A DNA stretch of 64,000 nucleotides, taken from NCBI GenBank assembly GCA_040285825.1, contig JAUPSS010000007.1, positions 1,326,501-1,390,500 of the forward strand. Reading direction: 5' to 3'. This document shows positions 41,501 to 49,286 of this stretch, one piece after another; within the stretch, counting starts at the first letter, position 1, and every line of letters starts with the position of its first letter. This DNA comes from Eukaryota sp. TZLM1-RC. Its lineage: Eukaryota; Metamonada: BaSk clade. The notes below the pieces were generated by a model. It saw only the letters and a program-made list of their open reading frames with translations, was not told where the DNA came from and did no database searches. The translations under genes and the position numbers were made by a program.

Positions 41501-41625
41501 ATCAAAAGCTGAGAGAGGGGTGGTGAATGGAAGAAGAACAGGTCAAGATGTTGTAGTGCCTTCTTATACTCACCAGATAGAAGACATGACTCTGCTGAAG
41601 AGATGAGAGATATGGCAGACGCCAT
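35533..41625 (-). CDS. CFAP46: CFAP46-like cilia- and flagella-associated protein
   Basis: CFAP46 (FAP46, TTC40) is a large TPR/helical component of the C1d projection of the axonemal central pair. The predicted protein has 2030 residues against about 2700 in animals, with one unbroken frame from the ATG at 41625. The N-terminus follows the family pattern: PLSQLLIRSHLC near 40 (family: PITQFLGRAHLC) and ATSLISTHPHYSHFLLPL ... SIIEVVKAI near 80-140 (family: INFAKGEPRYYFLVYNAS ... IINVL). The middle is repetitive helical. Near the C-terminus IELPWELIFEEKL and a following alpha/beta stretch recall the LPWE segment of CFAP46 and of CHAT/separase folds, but no His/Cys catalytic pair is evident. 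The main alternative is another large TPR/CHAT-like protein. If the call is right the organism builds a motile flagellum. Confidence 0.65.
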   Translation of the reverse strand: MASAISLISSAESCLLSGEYKKALQHLDLFFFHSPPLSQLLIRSHLCYTNTLFYQLTSSHQPSIDIHYTLTTCLSHISTATSLISTHPHYSHFLLPLSTCLLSICSPFVEACYAGYFISSIIEVVKAIDGVSNHLNDFGSFELNEGQLETLNNNYNKLCYLHGFLCFISESFDLSLLNKIKNEDFLSVSLELKSLMEKSKKGKKSASKSTIVNNVDLLSFGQQDSDDFVKNFKNFLKLVNGDLVEIFDELYSDVKCMSSFSSEIFTFDNLFRVIHDFNEKFHNVVKISNPSSLDQILRFCLFSLLSTPKISTCQTISSLLVSSIKSPGKSWSAEVFSDLIVFVLMSHSEINQSCLSRVLSFFRNSADRINQIDDSLLAACLFISFSKISSTNFSNFVENSDPHLLVSTMSSIFEILDLVQGQSFSKALFCFNFASILKRFSVSCRFSLLEISLRAVVYSDHNDCFIKNFIKFDYLISIREEGIALPGLTNILDDKTASKFRKELTCVLQSKNLPFHFTSKFFNLCYCFDNININNGDLNPLEYLIQEISSILMAFDDLSVIFSHVLLLLISKYFASNDFLSFFCQLLSQILINDPSLDETEFQSKVSEANSLEFSEINDVDLINPIILSIKLIDNSELQISIIETLLSKFQNNKVFYQDQIILIIKNYSNLFPQIFNSLVPLIPSLGEEISEIFDSSVALIVMYLYKTECDLFGSDSIPEFRIKCKTKIKFDCSLVSQLVSLVIGNFNLNLSETFKITSSYCRLLITSGSISTFDSVLSFVSLKNFPGISEKSRQVLSCCLIIELLTCQNENLNLSNNELEKLTDLLDAIANIDVELVKIFVNGNSVKNSDFMSCCRHLVSINDPIFEPIYSTLCLSLTKLNLPRAFINDLIIKYYQYLRNISLISSHDSTLSESFSRENLANGDIPQYFVDFSSLKFFNSSSLAQTLLILFMNFIQNNLPSKNSSCNSFIEIGGYDHVAIKNCHVSISLLTFTASILLQLSMCESYFNYFSKIVSLFYEIFIISSELNLPLFELVESFTSYSNIINDVLLLIKNSFHHFISIFKLTFKFPRTVLAPHLSLVNHYMSQNDSDSAIQIFETLLSVIPSCLVSFVVEEKEKILRHDELSCPLVQLESLEQSWKRAQNDLINDSGFSTTKVDLNLVAFLFNNGLFEEANTVAKFSLAKKSSLTSVTDPAELIYKFGLFVVLSVLNFNSIDVYQYLKHTLVTTFQILNQFDNNDPSEMESLDRLGLEELLEKKFDISKTFLMENFVEKPDELLYFCDLFINICWKLDFLFAIVPIFALASTIANVFERKNYLISLISLKYSLKILLFDKNDPSLSQSCQKFLIHCKRDRLLYSTLYARKSSFQPFEFVNSACYSLMKCKYFLENYLTNLKLNFGSEIDYHKNLMKECKIPETFNQNSSELYLTKEEIIEMCASISRNPLLITTSYLDKFLTSMSKFLTHVDNLAEVDTIIEAFESILSFLFKNLPWFSLNLNGPLSKFKRESVNFVERAFNQVDKFLNFFTSSISELTKILNFDVHSTLSAKISKLHLLQAKLFSLKFLESESNRSLDLQNLVQSHGNLPHNVVDFLISKEELPICDIDLINQAAFQLWKAHNCSENFDENVDFLSQLINTLSQVPHQKLIETSNILSYGSEGTSSDTRFSIFDLFHVNQHNLNENFDKPVIIDESSKFLNILSQILTVESPIAVLSQLKNQTIITSFDSFLSILISFVYIPQRSKTPNEKGSKKRSESRQSQNLGGELYFSAVYVDPSKFLEIRSRNSVFDRQNFGNCDEYLVSLFDNVRLLVSDSIINVQSNMIELPWELIFEEKLVYYHATLDSAIKSPIKLSETNQFSAIIDSEGYIPVDAKENFTNSFSKLFSSLKSNSKMKSLCGPEEIPSKISIQRFFSNFHQNPSLICLLSSSGLLENLDFLQNFNKSFILFLFDDVMSNTTNVAQIFASFAKISKFGTVIVPLSNSTVDLAVNFSDYLKDNVKSPQNFVSSVQSFFELHSSSIPCLRIFGGLDLK

Positions 41626-42124
41626 TCTTACAGATATTGTCTATGACAATGGTATAAGTGCCGTTTAAACACCGTTTGAACAGTAATGTGAAGAGACTGT
41701 TTTTGGAAGATTTTCATTTTGATACATTTTTCTTTAAACCTTAATCAGCCTTGGTTCTCTGTAGGTTCACTAGTCTATCTCCATCTTTTACGTGTGCTTT
41801 CATCACTGCCAACATACTGAACGAAGTATTTCGTTTTCATTTCACAAACGTTCGCGTGATTTACGAATGGTAAGCCCGCCACGAATAAACATTCGAACAG
41901 ATTTCGGTATAAGTTTGTTTAATTTTTGACAAAAATACAAACTTATAATTAATGAAACAATCCAGAACCTATTTATCAACCCGTAAAGCATGAAGAAATT
42001 CAATTCTCTTATTCAGCTATTGATCCAACTATTCAATTTCATCCTCGTTTCCCACAACAAAACTTCAAGGCTTGAGGCTCACTTGGACTTTGACCATTCT
42101 CCATTCTTTGATCTTGTACATCAT
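41626..42124. promoter_or_regulatory. Divergent promoter region between CFAP46 and MAT1
   Basis: The two genes run away from each other with 499 bp between start codons, so their promoters lie here. A richer CG content (GTTCGCGTG, CATTCGAAC near 41850-41900) marks the middle. An in-frame ATG at 41990 would extend MAT1 by 45 residues, but those lack conservation with the family. Confidence 0.45.
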
Positions 42125-43063
42125 ATGACAACCCTTGATGAGTGTAACATTTGCAGAAACGATATATTTTCTAATCCCACCATAACCTTCCAAGTTGCGG
42201 TTTGCGGGCATCGTTACTGTCGGACCTGTGTTTCAGAGATGTTTCAAGGTACACGTTTGTACCCATGTCCTATTTGTCGCCGTGGTTTACGTCCTACTGA
42301 TTTTCAAACAGAAGAACGTGATCGATCTCTTACAAATGAGATATCTTACCGAAAAGAAATGTCTAAAATATTCTGTAAACGTTTGGAAGACTTTGCTACA
42401 GAAGATGAGTATTTTGAATTTCTAGAATTATTCGAACAATTGGTGTACAACAAGGTTCACAATATTGATATAGAAAAAACTAATAATATAATTGAAGACT
42501 ACAAAAACAAAAACAAAACATTTATTTCAGAAATAAGAGCCCGACAGTCCAAATATAAAGAGGATATCAAAAGTAAGAATGAAGAGTTTGTGAAAGCTAT
42601 AACAACATCACTTACAAAACCACAAATCAAAAAACAACAAGCTACGGTTCCAACCAGTATACCGATACGTCAGGAGCAACAACCACATGTAGAGCCGCCT
42701 GTTAAACGTCCTGCCATAGAAGAGGAGAGGACAACAAAGCATGGAGAAGCGGAACCATTTGCTCTCCCAGAACCATCTGGTGGCAGTGGTTTTCTATCAC
42801 CTCGAAAGCCAGAAGAAGTACGTCAAGGCGCAGCAGCCCCTCTGGGTCATTCGCTTCCCTCATACGTTCCATCTATGCCTCGACAGTTTGCCACAGGATT
42901 TGATGTAGAGACTAATGTTGTCAAGATTGGACCAGCTGCTTACGAGTCAACATGGGAAAAGGAATTGGTGAAGAGAGAAGCTGGTGGATGGACTGAGGAG
43001 TTGGTCATTGAACGATGTTTATGCACTTTGGCAGATTTGTTTGTATCTCCTCAAAATGCGTAG
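42125..43063 (+). CDS. MAT1: MAT1/TFB3, RING subunit of the CDK-activating kinase and TFIIH
   Basis: MAT1 joins cyclin H and CDK7 and anchors them to core TFIIH. From the ATG at 42125 the protein has 312 residues, close to human MAT1 (309). An N-terminal RING uses C7, C10, C27, H29, C32, C35, C48 and C51 (CNIC, CGHRYCRTC, CPIC). After it come the family helix (RKEMSKIFCKRLEDF) and LVYNKVHNIDIEKTNNII, matching the MAT1 pattern of a bound pair of helices. Next is a coiled coil, a Pro-rich linker, and the C-terminal CDK7/cyclin H-contact region (IGPAAYESTWEKE ... CLCTLADLF). The frame continues 45 codons upstream, but the shorter start fits the family. A MULE begins 47 bp after the stop. Confidence 0.85.
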   Translation: MTTLDECNICRNDIFSNPTITFQVAVCGHRYCRTCVSEMFQGTRLYPCPICRRGLRPTDFQTEERDRSLTNEISYRKEMSKIFCKRLEDFATEDEYFEFLELFEQLVYNKVHNIDIEKTNNIIEDYKNKNKTFISEIRARQSKYKEDIKSKNEEFVKAITTSLTKPQIKKQQATVPTSIPIRQEQQPHVEPPVKRPAIEEERTTKHGEAEPFALPEPSGGSGFLSPRKPEEVRQGAAAPLGHSLPSYVPSMPRQFATGFDVETNVVKIGPAAYESTWEKELVKREAGGWTEELVIERCLCTLADLFVSPQNA

Positions 43064-43110
43064 TATTGATTTCATTAAATCTATTTTTTTGATAAATATA
43101 TTTATTAAAA

Positions 43111-45058
43111 GGGACAAGTTCACTTATACCCATTTTGTCAAATTTTGTCCCACTTGTACCCAATTTCTCCATACCCATCAATTTTGGTTTCACCTGTACC
43201 CAAATTGCAACAATTAAACATTTCTTTATAAAGCAATCTACGTCTACATCAATTCAGTGGTCAATTCATTCCACTGATCGTCTGAGTCCTCTTCCAGCTC
43301 AGTTTCACTTTCATAATCTTCTCCAGAACTTGAGGACTCGTCAAAAACATCATGAATTGTACTAATGTTAATGATAGACTCATATAACATTTCTTCGTCC
43401 ACCTCACTTACATCACCATCATTTGCTACCTTTACCTTCTTCTTCTTTCTTCTCTCACCAGGCCGTAATCCTTTTGTTTGTCTCTTTCGTAATCTTTCAG
43501 CACCAATAAAGTTCTCATAAGTTCTTAGGTAATTTTCGGTAAGGTAGTGAGAATCAACCCCATTTAAGACCGGATGTTTCAGTTTTTCCAAAGCTGCGAC
43601 AGCATGTCTACATGGGATGCCTAAACGTTGCCATTTTTCACAGGTACATAAACGCTCCTTAATATTCACTGTGTACTTTTTCTGAGCTTGTTCTACTTGG
43701 ACGAAGATGTTGTCATCTCTTCTTATCGTTCTCGTCTTCAACTTTCTCCCTTCTACAACTTCATCCTTCAATTTATGCCAAACACTTTCTACAATAGCTT
43801 TCTGCATTTCAAACCATCGATTGAGATTATCCATGATAGTTTGGATCATTGCTATTACAGGCAATGATCTGGCAACAAGAAGCCAAGCATTGAGAGATTC
43901 GATTAAATTGGACGTGAAGTGCCCATAACGAAGACCTTCAAACCCAACAGTAGCCCAATTGCTGATCCCAGCTTTTGTTACCTTTTCGTAGGCCTTGATG
44001 GATTGTTCTCTCAATATCTCGAGATACTGTTTTAATTCAATCTCTGTTTCTGCCCTTGCTGCTTGCCATAAAACACTTGTATACTTAACGCCTATATTTT
44101 TGGCCAAATGGCGAACACGGTAGCTGTGAAACGCATCAGGAAAAATAGATCTTACAGATTCAACAAGTCCTTTCTCTCTGTCAGATATAATGGTTGTTAC
44201 TTCTGTTTTGAGACAATTTTTAGCTCACAAAGAAACCATCTCCAGTTGTCATAATTTTCTCCAGAAACTATAGATATCGCAATTGGAAACAGCTGACCCT
44301 GAGCGTCGATCATTGTTGCACATAACATCACATTTTTATGCTTTGTTTTCAAATGGGTTCCATCAATTTGAATGAGTGGACGACAGAACTGACTCCCATG
44401 TAAAGATCCACCAAAAGCAATAAACAAACGTTTGAAAGTATTGTCTGCTTCTTTCTCCAACACACAATGAGAACCAGGGTTACACTGTTGGATACGAAGT
44501 ATAAGAGAATAAAGCCGTGCGTAGTTTGTTTTATGAGTACCAAAGACAATCTCTCGAGCTTTTGCTCGAACTTTAGCTGCAACTCTTTCAGCAAGCTTCA
44601 TATCAGCTATCTCATCCAGTAATGGCTTGAGTTCGGAAGCTGTTAGAAATGGTTTGGCCTTTATTCTATCTTTCACTCGAGGATGGCTTGCAAGAAAGGA
44701 AGTAGTAGGTCTTGGAGCTTTCGTTCCAAGAGCAAGTGGATCACAAGTATGTTGAATCAGGATTTTGACGACATAAGGTGTCTCATCTGGACAGCCTTTC
44801 TTCCTAGTTGCGTAGCAGCGGAATGTGCAATCTTTGCTTCTACAGACAGCATTGATGCGAGTTACCTCGAATTTTGTATATCTGACGCTCGTTTTTCTAT
44901 CGGAACCTTCTTTTCTAATAAGCTCTTGCAGGATGTCTTTGCTGAACCTATTGCCCACTGAAAGTTTGAATCTGGGGTTTTCAGAGATATTGGAGATGGT
45001 TAGATCTGGGTACATGTGGACTTAAATTTGACAAAATGGGTATAGCTGTGATTTTCCC
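43111..45058 (-). mobile_element. Mutator-like transposon (MULE), copy 1
   Basis: A 1948-bp element with 51-bp imperfect terminal inverted repeats (both ends begin GGGA and share TATACCCATTTTGTCAAATT). It encodes a MULE transposase on the minus strand. It is one base shorter than copy 2 at 47226-49174 and otherwise nearly identical. Its flanks (TTATTAAAA left, TTTAAAAAA right) are not a perfect 9-bp duplication. It sits between the convergent genes MAT1 and the HSPBP1/FES1-like gene. Confidence 0.85.
43244..45015 (-). pseudogene. MULE transposase, frameshifted copy
   Basis: Same protein as the intact copy at 47359-49131, but one T is missing from a T-run (five instead of six, near 44217-44221). 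This splits it into 272 and 287 residues between the DDE residues D218 and D279. Two substitutions are seen near residue 376 (NAWLLVARSLP instead of NARLLVARGLP). The product would lack a complete catalytic core, unless the missing T is an assembly error. Confidence 0.85.
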
Positions 45059-45204
45059 TTTAAAAAAAGTCAGAAACAAATCTTTATTCAGCAAAAAAAT
45101 TCATATATTCACTTTAAGCAAATTTGAAAACTTGAGCAACATGTAAATAAGTGAAGCTATTGAGATTAAAAAACAAAAAAAACTAAAGTTGCATTTAAAA
45201 AAAT

Positions 45205-46002
45205 CTACTTATTTAGCCAATTTGAAACTAATTGCGTTTGACTGCTATTCATGACATATTTGGTTTTAGTTAAATAATCTACACCTTCTTCACAAACTTG
45301 TTCCAAATAAGGATCACCTGTAGTGTCAGGGAAAAGGGCTAAATATTTAAAAATTGAGGAAACAGCCACGTGTGAAACTTCCTGAATAAAATCAAAAGTG
45401 TAGTTCAAAATGTGTAAAATTCGAACCGCAAAACGACTATTTTCTTCAATAAAGGCAGAAATAGTATCAATGCCATTTTTGCCGAATATAGAAATGTTGT
45501 TTGAATTGTTTTGTAGAAGAGAAGAACAAAAGGAAATGCTTCTCAACCTCACAGTTGCGTCCTGATGTTTTGTGAGGTTTAATGAAACTTGAATAGCGTT
45601 GAACTGTTCTTGGAGGTAGTTTTGAACCTCAGGGTTGTTAGAAGCGGCAGTAGAGAGAACTTGAAGTGCATTTGATATTATAAATGAGTTTGAATGAACA
45701 AGAAGTGTATCAAAGAAGTATGGAAAAGCATCAATGCGGATAAGATCAACAGCGTTGTGTGTTTCGCATGCAGAATCAAGAAGTTCATCAAATCTCAATT
45801 GAACTGCATCTTGATCATATTCTTCTACATCAATAGCAGATCTTAATCTATTGAATACGTCTGCAAGTCCTTCACCTTGTGCCTTTAGTGCATTTTCAAG
45901 AAATTCCCGGTCTTCTGCAGAAAGACCACGTTTTTGTGCTTCAACTAACTTGTCAGGATCAGAATGTGAAAGAGCCTGCTTAAGAAGACCATTAAGATTC
46001 AT
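45205..46002 (-). CDS. FES1: HSPBP1/FES1-like Hsp70 nucleotide exchange factor
   Basis: HSPBP1/Fes1 proteins are cytosolic armadillo-repeat proteins that open the Hsp70 nucleotide-binding domain and release ADP. This 265-residue protein begins with the short N-terminal helix (MNLNGLLKQALSHSD). It has LSAEDREFLENAL near 28-40, then armadillo-type repeats: ALQVLSTAASNNPEVQNYL near 110-130 corresponds to the family's A-A-x-x-I-G-x-x-x-Q-N-N-P-x-x-Q segment, and TVRLRSISFCSSLLQNN near 150-166 to the next repeat. Length fits (yeast Fes1 290, human 359 with extra N-terminus). It faces MAT1 tail to tail with MULE copy 1 between them. Confidence 0.75.
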   Translation of the reverse strand: MNLNGLLKQALSHSDPDKLVEAQKRGLSAEDREFLENALKAQGEGLADVFNRLRSAIDVEEYDQDAVQLRFDELLDSACETHNAVDLIRIDAFPYFFDTLLVHSNSFIISNALQVLSTAASNNPEVQNYLQEQFNAIQVSLNLTKHQDATVRLRSISFCSSLLQNNSNNISIFGKNGIDTISAFIEENSRFAVRILHILNYTFDFIQEVSHVAVSSIFKYLALFPDTTGDPYLEQVCEEGVDYLTKTKYVMNSSQTQLVSNWLNK

Positions 46003-47216
46003 TGTAAGAAAAGCGAAGTGTCAATGAAGCAAGTTATATTCGTGCTGATCAACGATGACGTGGCATTTTAAATTTATCTCAAACAATTCAAAGACCATTG
46101 AAACCAAACACAAGTAAAAGATTTCACCAACGCATTAACATTTAATAGCACTTCATTATTAAACTACATTCAAACTACCCAAAGTCACTTCGTTCACATC
46201 CTCTTCACTGAAGATGGACTAGTTCTCAATTTCGCAAAAAGGGATGAAACACAATGCTCTTGTAATATTTGAAATTAGAAAATAATGTGAACCATAGTGT
46301 GTGAAACTTTTTAAACCACCAACAAGTTTCCATTACAATCTTCCGTTTTCAAGTTTTTGATCATCTATGAATTTTTTTTTGAATTTTTTAACAATTTGAG
46401 TTATTTGGCAAAGGAAATAGATGGGAAAGAATAGGAATTCCCTTTCTGGTACAACAGTATTGTTTTTAATATACTTCATCATGGCCCTGCTGCAATTAGA
46501 AATAGTATATGAAAGTCGTTTCACTCAACAGATTTGATGATGTTTGTGCGTGTACTGAGGATATTGAGTTCTACTTTTTGCAAAAAAACCACATAGAATA
46601 TTTCAAATATTTGTCCTTTTATAAACTAAACATCACTCATGATTGTCCATTAAAATGAGTAATTTTTTACCAATACCTTCCGAAATATCTTGTAGAGTTA
46701 TGGTACAGTAGACAAATGTGCATATTAATACCCTAAACTTTGATTTAATTAATGATTAATTACTTCATTTCAATTCAGCTAATTGTGGTTAATTCACATT
46801 ATTGAAGTACAAAATTCATCATCATTTGGATTGACAAAGGCGAACGTTTCATGAAATTGAATTGGATTCTCTGTTCAGGACAAGTCAAGCTAAATTAACT
46901 AATTTCTTAAAGCAAGCTGTCCGATAAACAAAAGGTATAGTAAAATCCCAAGTATGATATAATGGCAATCTATCGCTCACAGAAGACACAGCTCAGAATC
47001 ATAGTTTCAAAACAATTTAAAACGATAACTTTTCAACCAATGTTGTTATGACCAATTGTTAGGAAACAATTGCGTCAGAAATTTATAAACAATACAGTCA
47101 ACACTCCATAATTGTACAAGTTTAATATCGGCGGCTCAAATTCTGCAATAAGAAAAGTGTGCATTTAAAGAGCGTGTCATTATATAGGGTAGAATGTCGT
47201 TTATTTCATAATTCAA
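46003..47216. other. Intergenic region, no gene seen
   Basis: AT-rich promoter side of the exchange-factor gene up to MULE copy 2. A 63-codon open frame at 46333-46524 on the minus strand has no recognisable motif. No repeat shared with the rest of the window was noted. Confidence 0.4.
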
Positions 47217-47225
47217 TTTAAAAAA
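47217..47225. repeat. 9-bp target-site duplication of MULE copy 2
   Basis: TTTAAAAAA precedes the element and is repeated at 49175-49183. Nine bases is the normal size for Mutator-like elements. The sequence is simple, so chance contributes. Confidence 0.65.
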
Positions 47226-49174
47226 GGGACAAGTTCACTTATACCCATTTTGTCAAATTTTGTCCCACTTGTACCCAATTTCTCCATACCCATCAATTTT
47301 GGTTTCACCTGTACCCAAATTGCAACAATTAAACATTTCTTTATAAAGCAATCTACGTCTACATCAATTCAGTGGTCAATTCATTCCACTGATCGTCTGA
47401 GTCCTCTTCCAGCTCAGTTTCACTTTCATAATCTTCTCCAGAACTTGAGGACTCGTCAAAAACATCATGAATTGTACTAATGTTAATGATAGACTCATAT
47501 AACATTTCTTCGTCCACCTCACTTACATCACCATCATTTGCTACCTTTACCTTCTTCTTCTTTCTTCTCTCACCAGGCCGTAATCCTTTTGTTTGTCTCT
47601 TTCGTAATCTTTCAGCACCAATAAAGTTCTCATAAGTTCTTAGGTAATTTTCGGTAAGGTAGTGAGAATCAACCCCATTTAAGACCGGATGTTTCAGTTT
47701 TTCCAAAGCTGCGACAGCATGTCTACATGGGATGCCTAAACGTTGCCATTTTTCACAGGTACATAAACGCTCCTTAATATTCACTGTGTACTTTTTCTGA
47801 GCTTGTTCTACTTGGACGAAGATGTTGTCATCTCTTCTTATCGTTCTCGTCTTCAACTTTCTCCCTTCTACAACTTCATCCTTCAATTTATGCCAAACAC
47901 TTTCTACAATAGCTTTCTGCATTTCAAACCATCGATTGAGATTATCCATGATAGTTTGGATCATTGCTATTACAGGCAATCCTCTGGCAACAAGAAGCCG
48001 AGCATTGAGAGATTCGATTAAATTGGACGTGAAGTGCCCATAACGAAGACCTTCAAACCCAACAGTAGCCCAATTGCTGATCCCAGCTTTTGTTACCTTT
48101 TCGTAGGCCTTGATGGATTGTTCTCTCAATATCTCGAGATACTGTTTTAATTCAATCTCTGTTTCTGCCCTTGCTGCTTGCCATAAAACACTTGTATACT
48201 TAACGCCTATATTTTTGGCCAAATGGCGAACACGGTAGCTGTGAAACGCATCAGGAAAAATAGATCTTACAGATTCAACAAGTCCTTTCTCTCTGTCAGA
48301 TATAATGGTTGTTACTTCTGTTTTGAGACAATTTTTTAGCTCACAAAGAAACCATCTCCAGTTGTCATAATTTTCTCCAGAAACTATAGATATCGCAATT
48401 GGAAACAGCTGACCCTGAGCGTCGATCATTGTTGCACATAACATCACATTTTTATGCTTTGTTTTCAAATGGGTTCCATCAATTTGAATGAGTGGACGAC
48501 AGAACTGACTCCCATGTAAAGATCCACCAAAAGCAATAAACAAACGTTTGAAAGTATTGTCTGCTTCTTTCTCCAACACACAATGAGAACCAGGGTTACA
48601 CTGTTGGATACGAAGTATAAGAGAATAAAGCCGTGCGTAGTTTGTTTTATGAGTACCAAAGACAATCTCTCGAGCTTTTGCTCGAACTTTAGCTGCAACT
48701 CTTTCAGCAAGCTTCATATCAGCTATCTCATCCAGTAATGGCTTGAGTTCGGAAGCTGTTAGAAATGGTTTGGCCTTTATTCTATCTTTCACTCGAGGAT
48801 GGCTTGCAAGAAAGGAAGTAGTAGGTCTTGGAGCTTTCGTTCCAAGAGCAAGTGGATCACAAGTATGTTGAATCAGGATTTTGACGACATAAGGTGTCTC
48901 ATCTGGACAGCCTTTCTTCCTAGTTGCGTAGCAGCGGAATGTGCAATCTTTGCTTCTACAGACAGCATTGATGCGAGTTACCTCGAATTTTGTATATCTG
49001 ACGCTCGTTTTTCTATCGGAACCTTCTTTTCTAATAAGCTCTTGCAGGATGTCTTTGCTGAACCTATTGCCCACTGAAAGTTTGAATCTGGGGTTTTCAG
49101 AGATATTGGAGATGGTTAGATCTGGGTACATGTGGACTTAAATTTGACAAAATGGGTATAGCTGTGATTTTCCC
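47226..49174 (-). mobile_element. Mutator-like transposon (MULE), copy 2, intact
   Basis: A 1949-bp element with 51-bp terminal inverted repeats (left 47226-47276, right 49124-49174), a single intact transposase gene and a 9-bp target duplication. The left 110 bp hold four TACCCA motifs and the right end two, spaced like transposase-binding repeats. Near identity to copy 1, 4.1 kb away, indicates very recent transposition. It lies between the exchange-factor and PP2C genes. Confidence 0.9.
47359..49131 (-). CDS. MULE transposase with SWIM zinc finger
   Basis: This 590-residue protein cuts and inserts the element. N-terminal zinc-binding DNA domain of the MuDR/FAR1 (WRKY-GCM1-like) type: C58, C63, H89, C91. 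DDE core: D218 (IQIDGTHLK), D279 (ISDREKG) and E373 (TSNLIESLN), the order and context typical of MULEs. A SWIM finger follows (C457, C459, C469, H471; CTCEKWQRLGIPCRH). The C-terminus is basic (RRKKKKVKV), then very acidic. The start codon lies inside the right terminal inverted repeat (ATG at 49129-49131), so promoter and binding sites share about 43 bp. The frame is intact, so the copy could be active. Confidence 0.92.
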   Translation of the reverse strand: MYPDLTISNISENPRFKLSVGNRFSKDILQELIRKEGSDRKTSVRYTKFEVTRINAVCRSKDCTFRCYATRKKGCPDETPYVVKILIQHTCDPLALGTKAPRPTTSFLASHPRVKDRIKAKPFLTASELKPLLDEIADMKLAERVAAKVRAKAREIVFGTHKTNYARLYSLILRIQQCNPGSHCVLEKEADNTFKRLFIAFGGSLHGSQFCRPLIQIDGTHLKTKHKNVMLCATMIDAQGQLFPIAISIVSGENYDNWRWFLCELKNCLKTEVTTIISDREKGLVESVRSIFPDAFHSYRVRHLAKNIGVKYTSVLWQAARAETEIELKQYLEILREQSIKAYEKVTKAGISNWATVGFEGLRYGHFTSNLIESLNARLLVARGLPVIAMIQTIMDNLNRWFEMQKAIVESVWHKLKDEVVEGRKLKTRTIRRDDNIFVQVEQAQKKYTVNIKERLCTCEKWQRLGIPCRHAVAALEKLKHPVLNGVDSHYLTENYLRTYENFIGAERLRKRQTKGLRPGERRKKKKVKVANDGDVSEVDEEMLYESIINISTIHDVFDESSSSGEDYESETELEEDSDDQWNELTTELM

Positions 49175-49286
49175 TTTAAAAAAATATTCAATTTAAAATT
49201 AATATTTCAAAACTATTTTATTTCCCTTATTAATTCAATTTACCAAACTCAAAAATTCACCACTATTTGATCATCAAAGACTTCAA

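Noticed and set aside
35533-41625. Separase (ESP1)
   Set aside because: The C-terminus has an LPWE-type segment, but the catalytic His (HGAG-like) and Cys (GCSS-like) motifs are absent and the N-terminus follows CFAP46.
43102-45068. Perfect 9-bp target duplication for MULE copy 1
   Set aside because: Left TTATTAAAA and right TTTAAAAAA differ at two positions; simple A/T sequence makes partial matches likely by chance.
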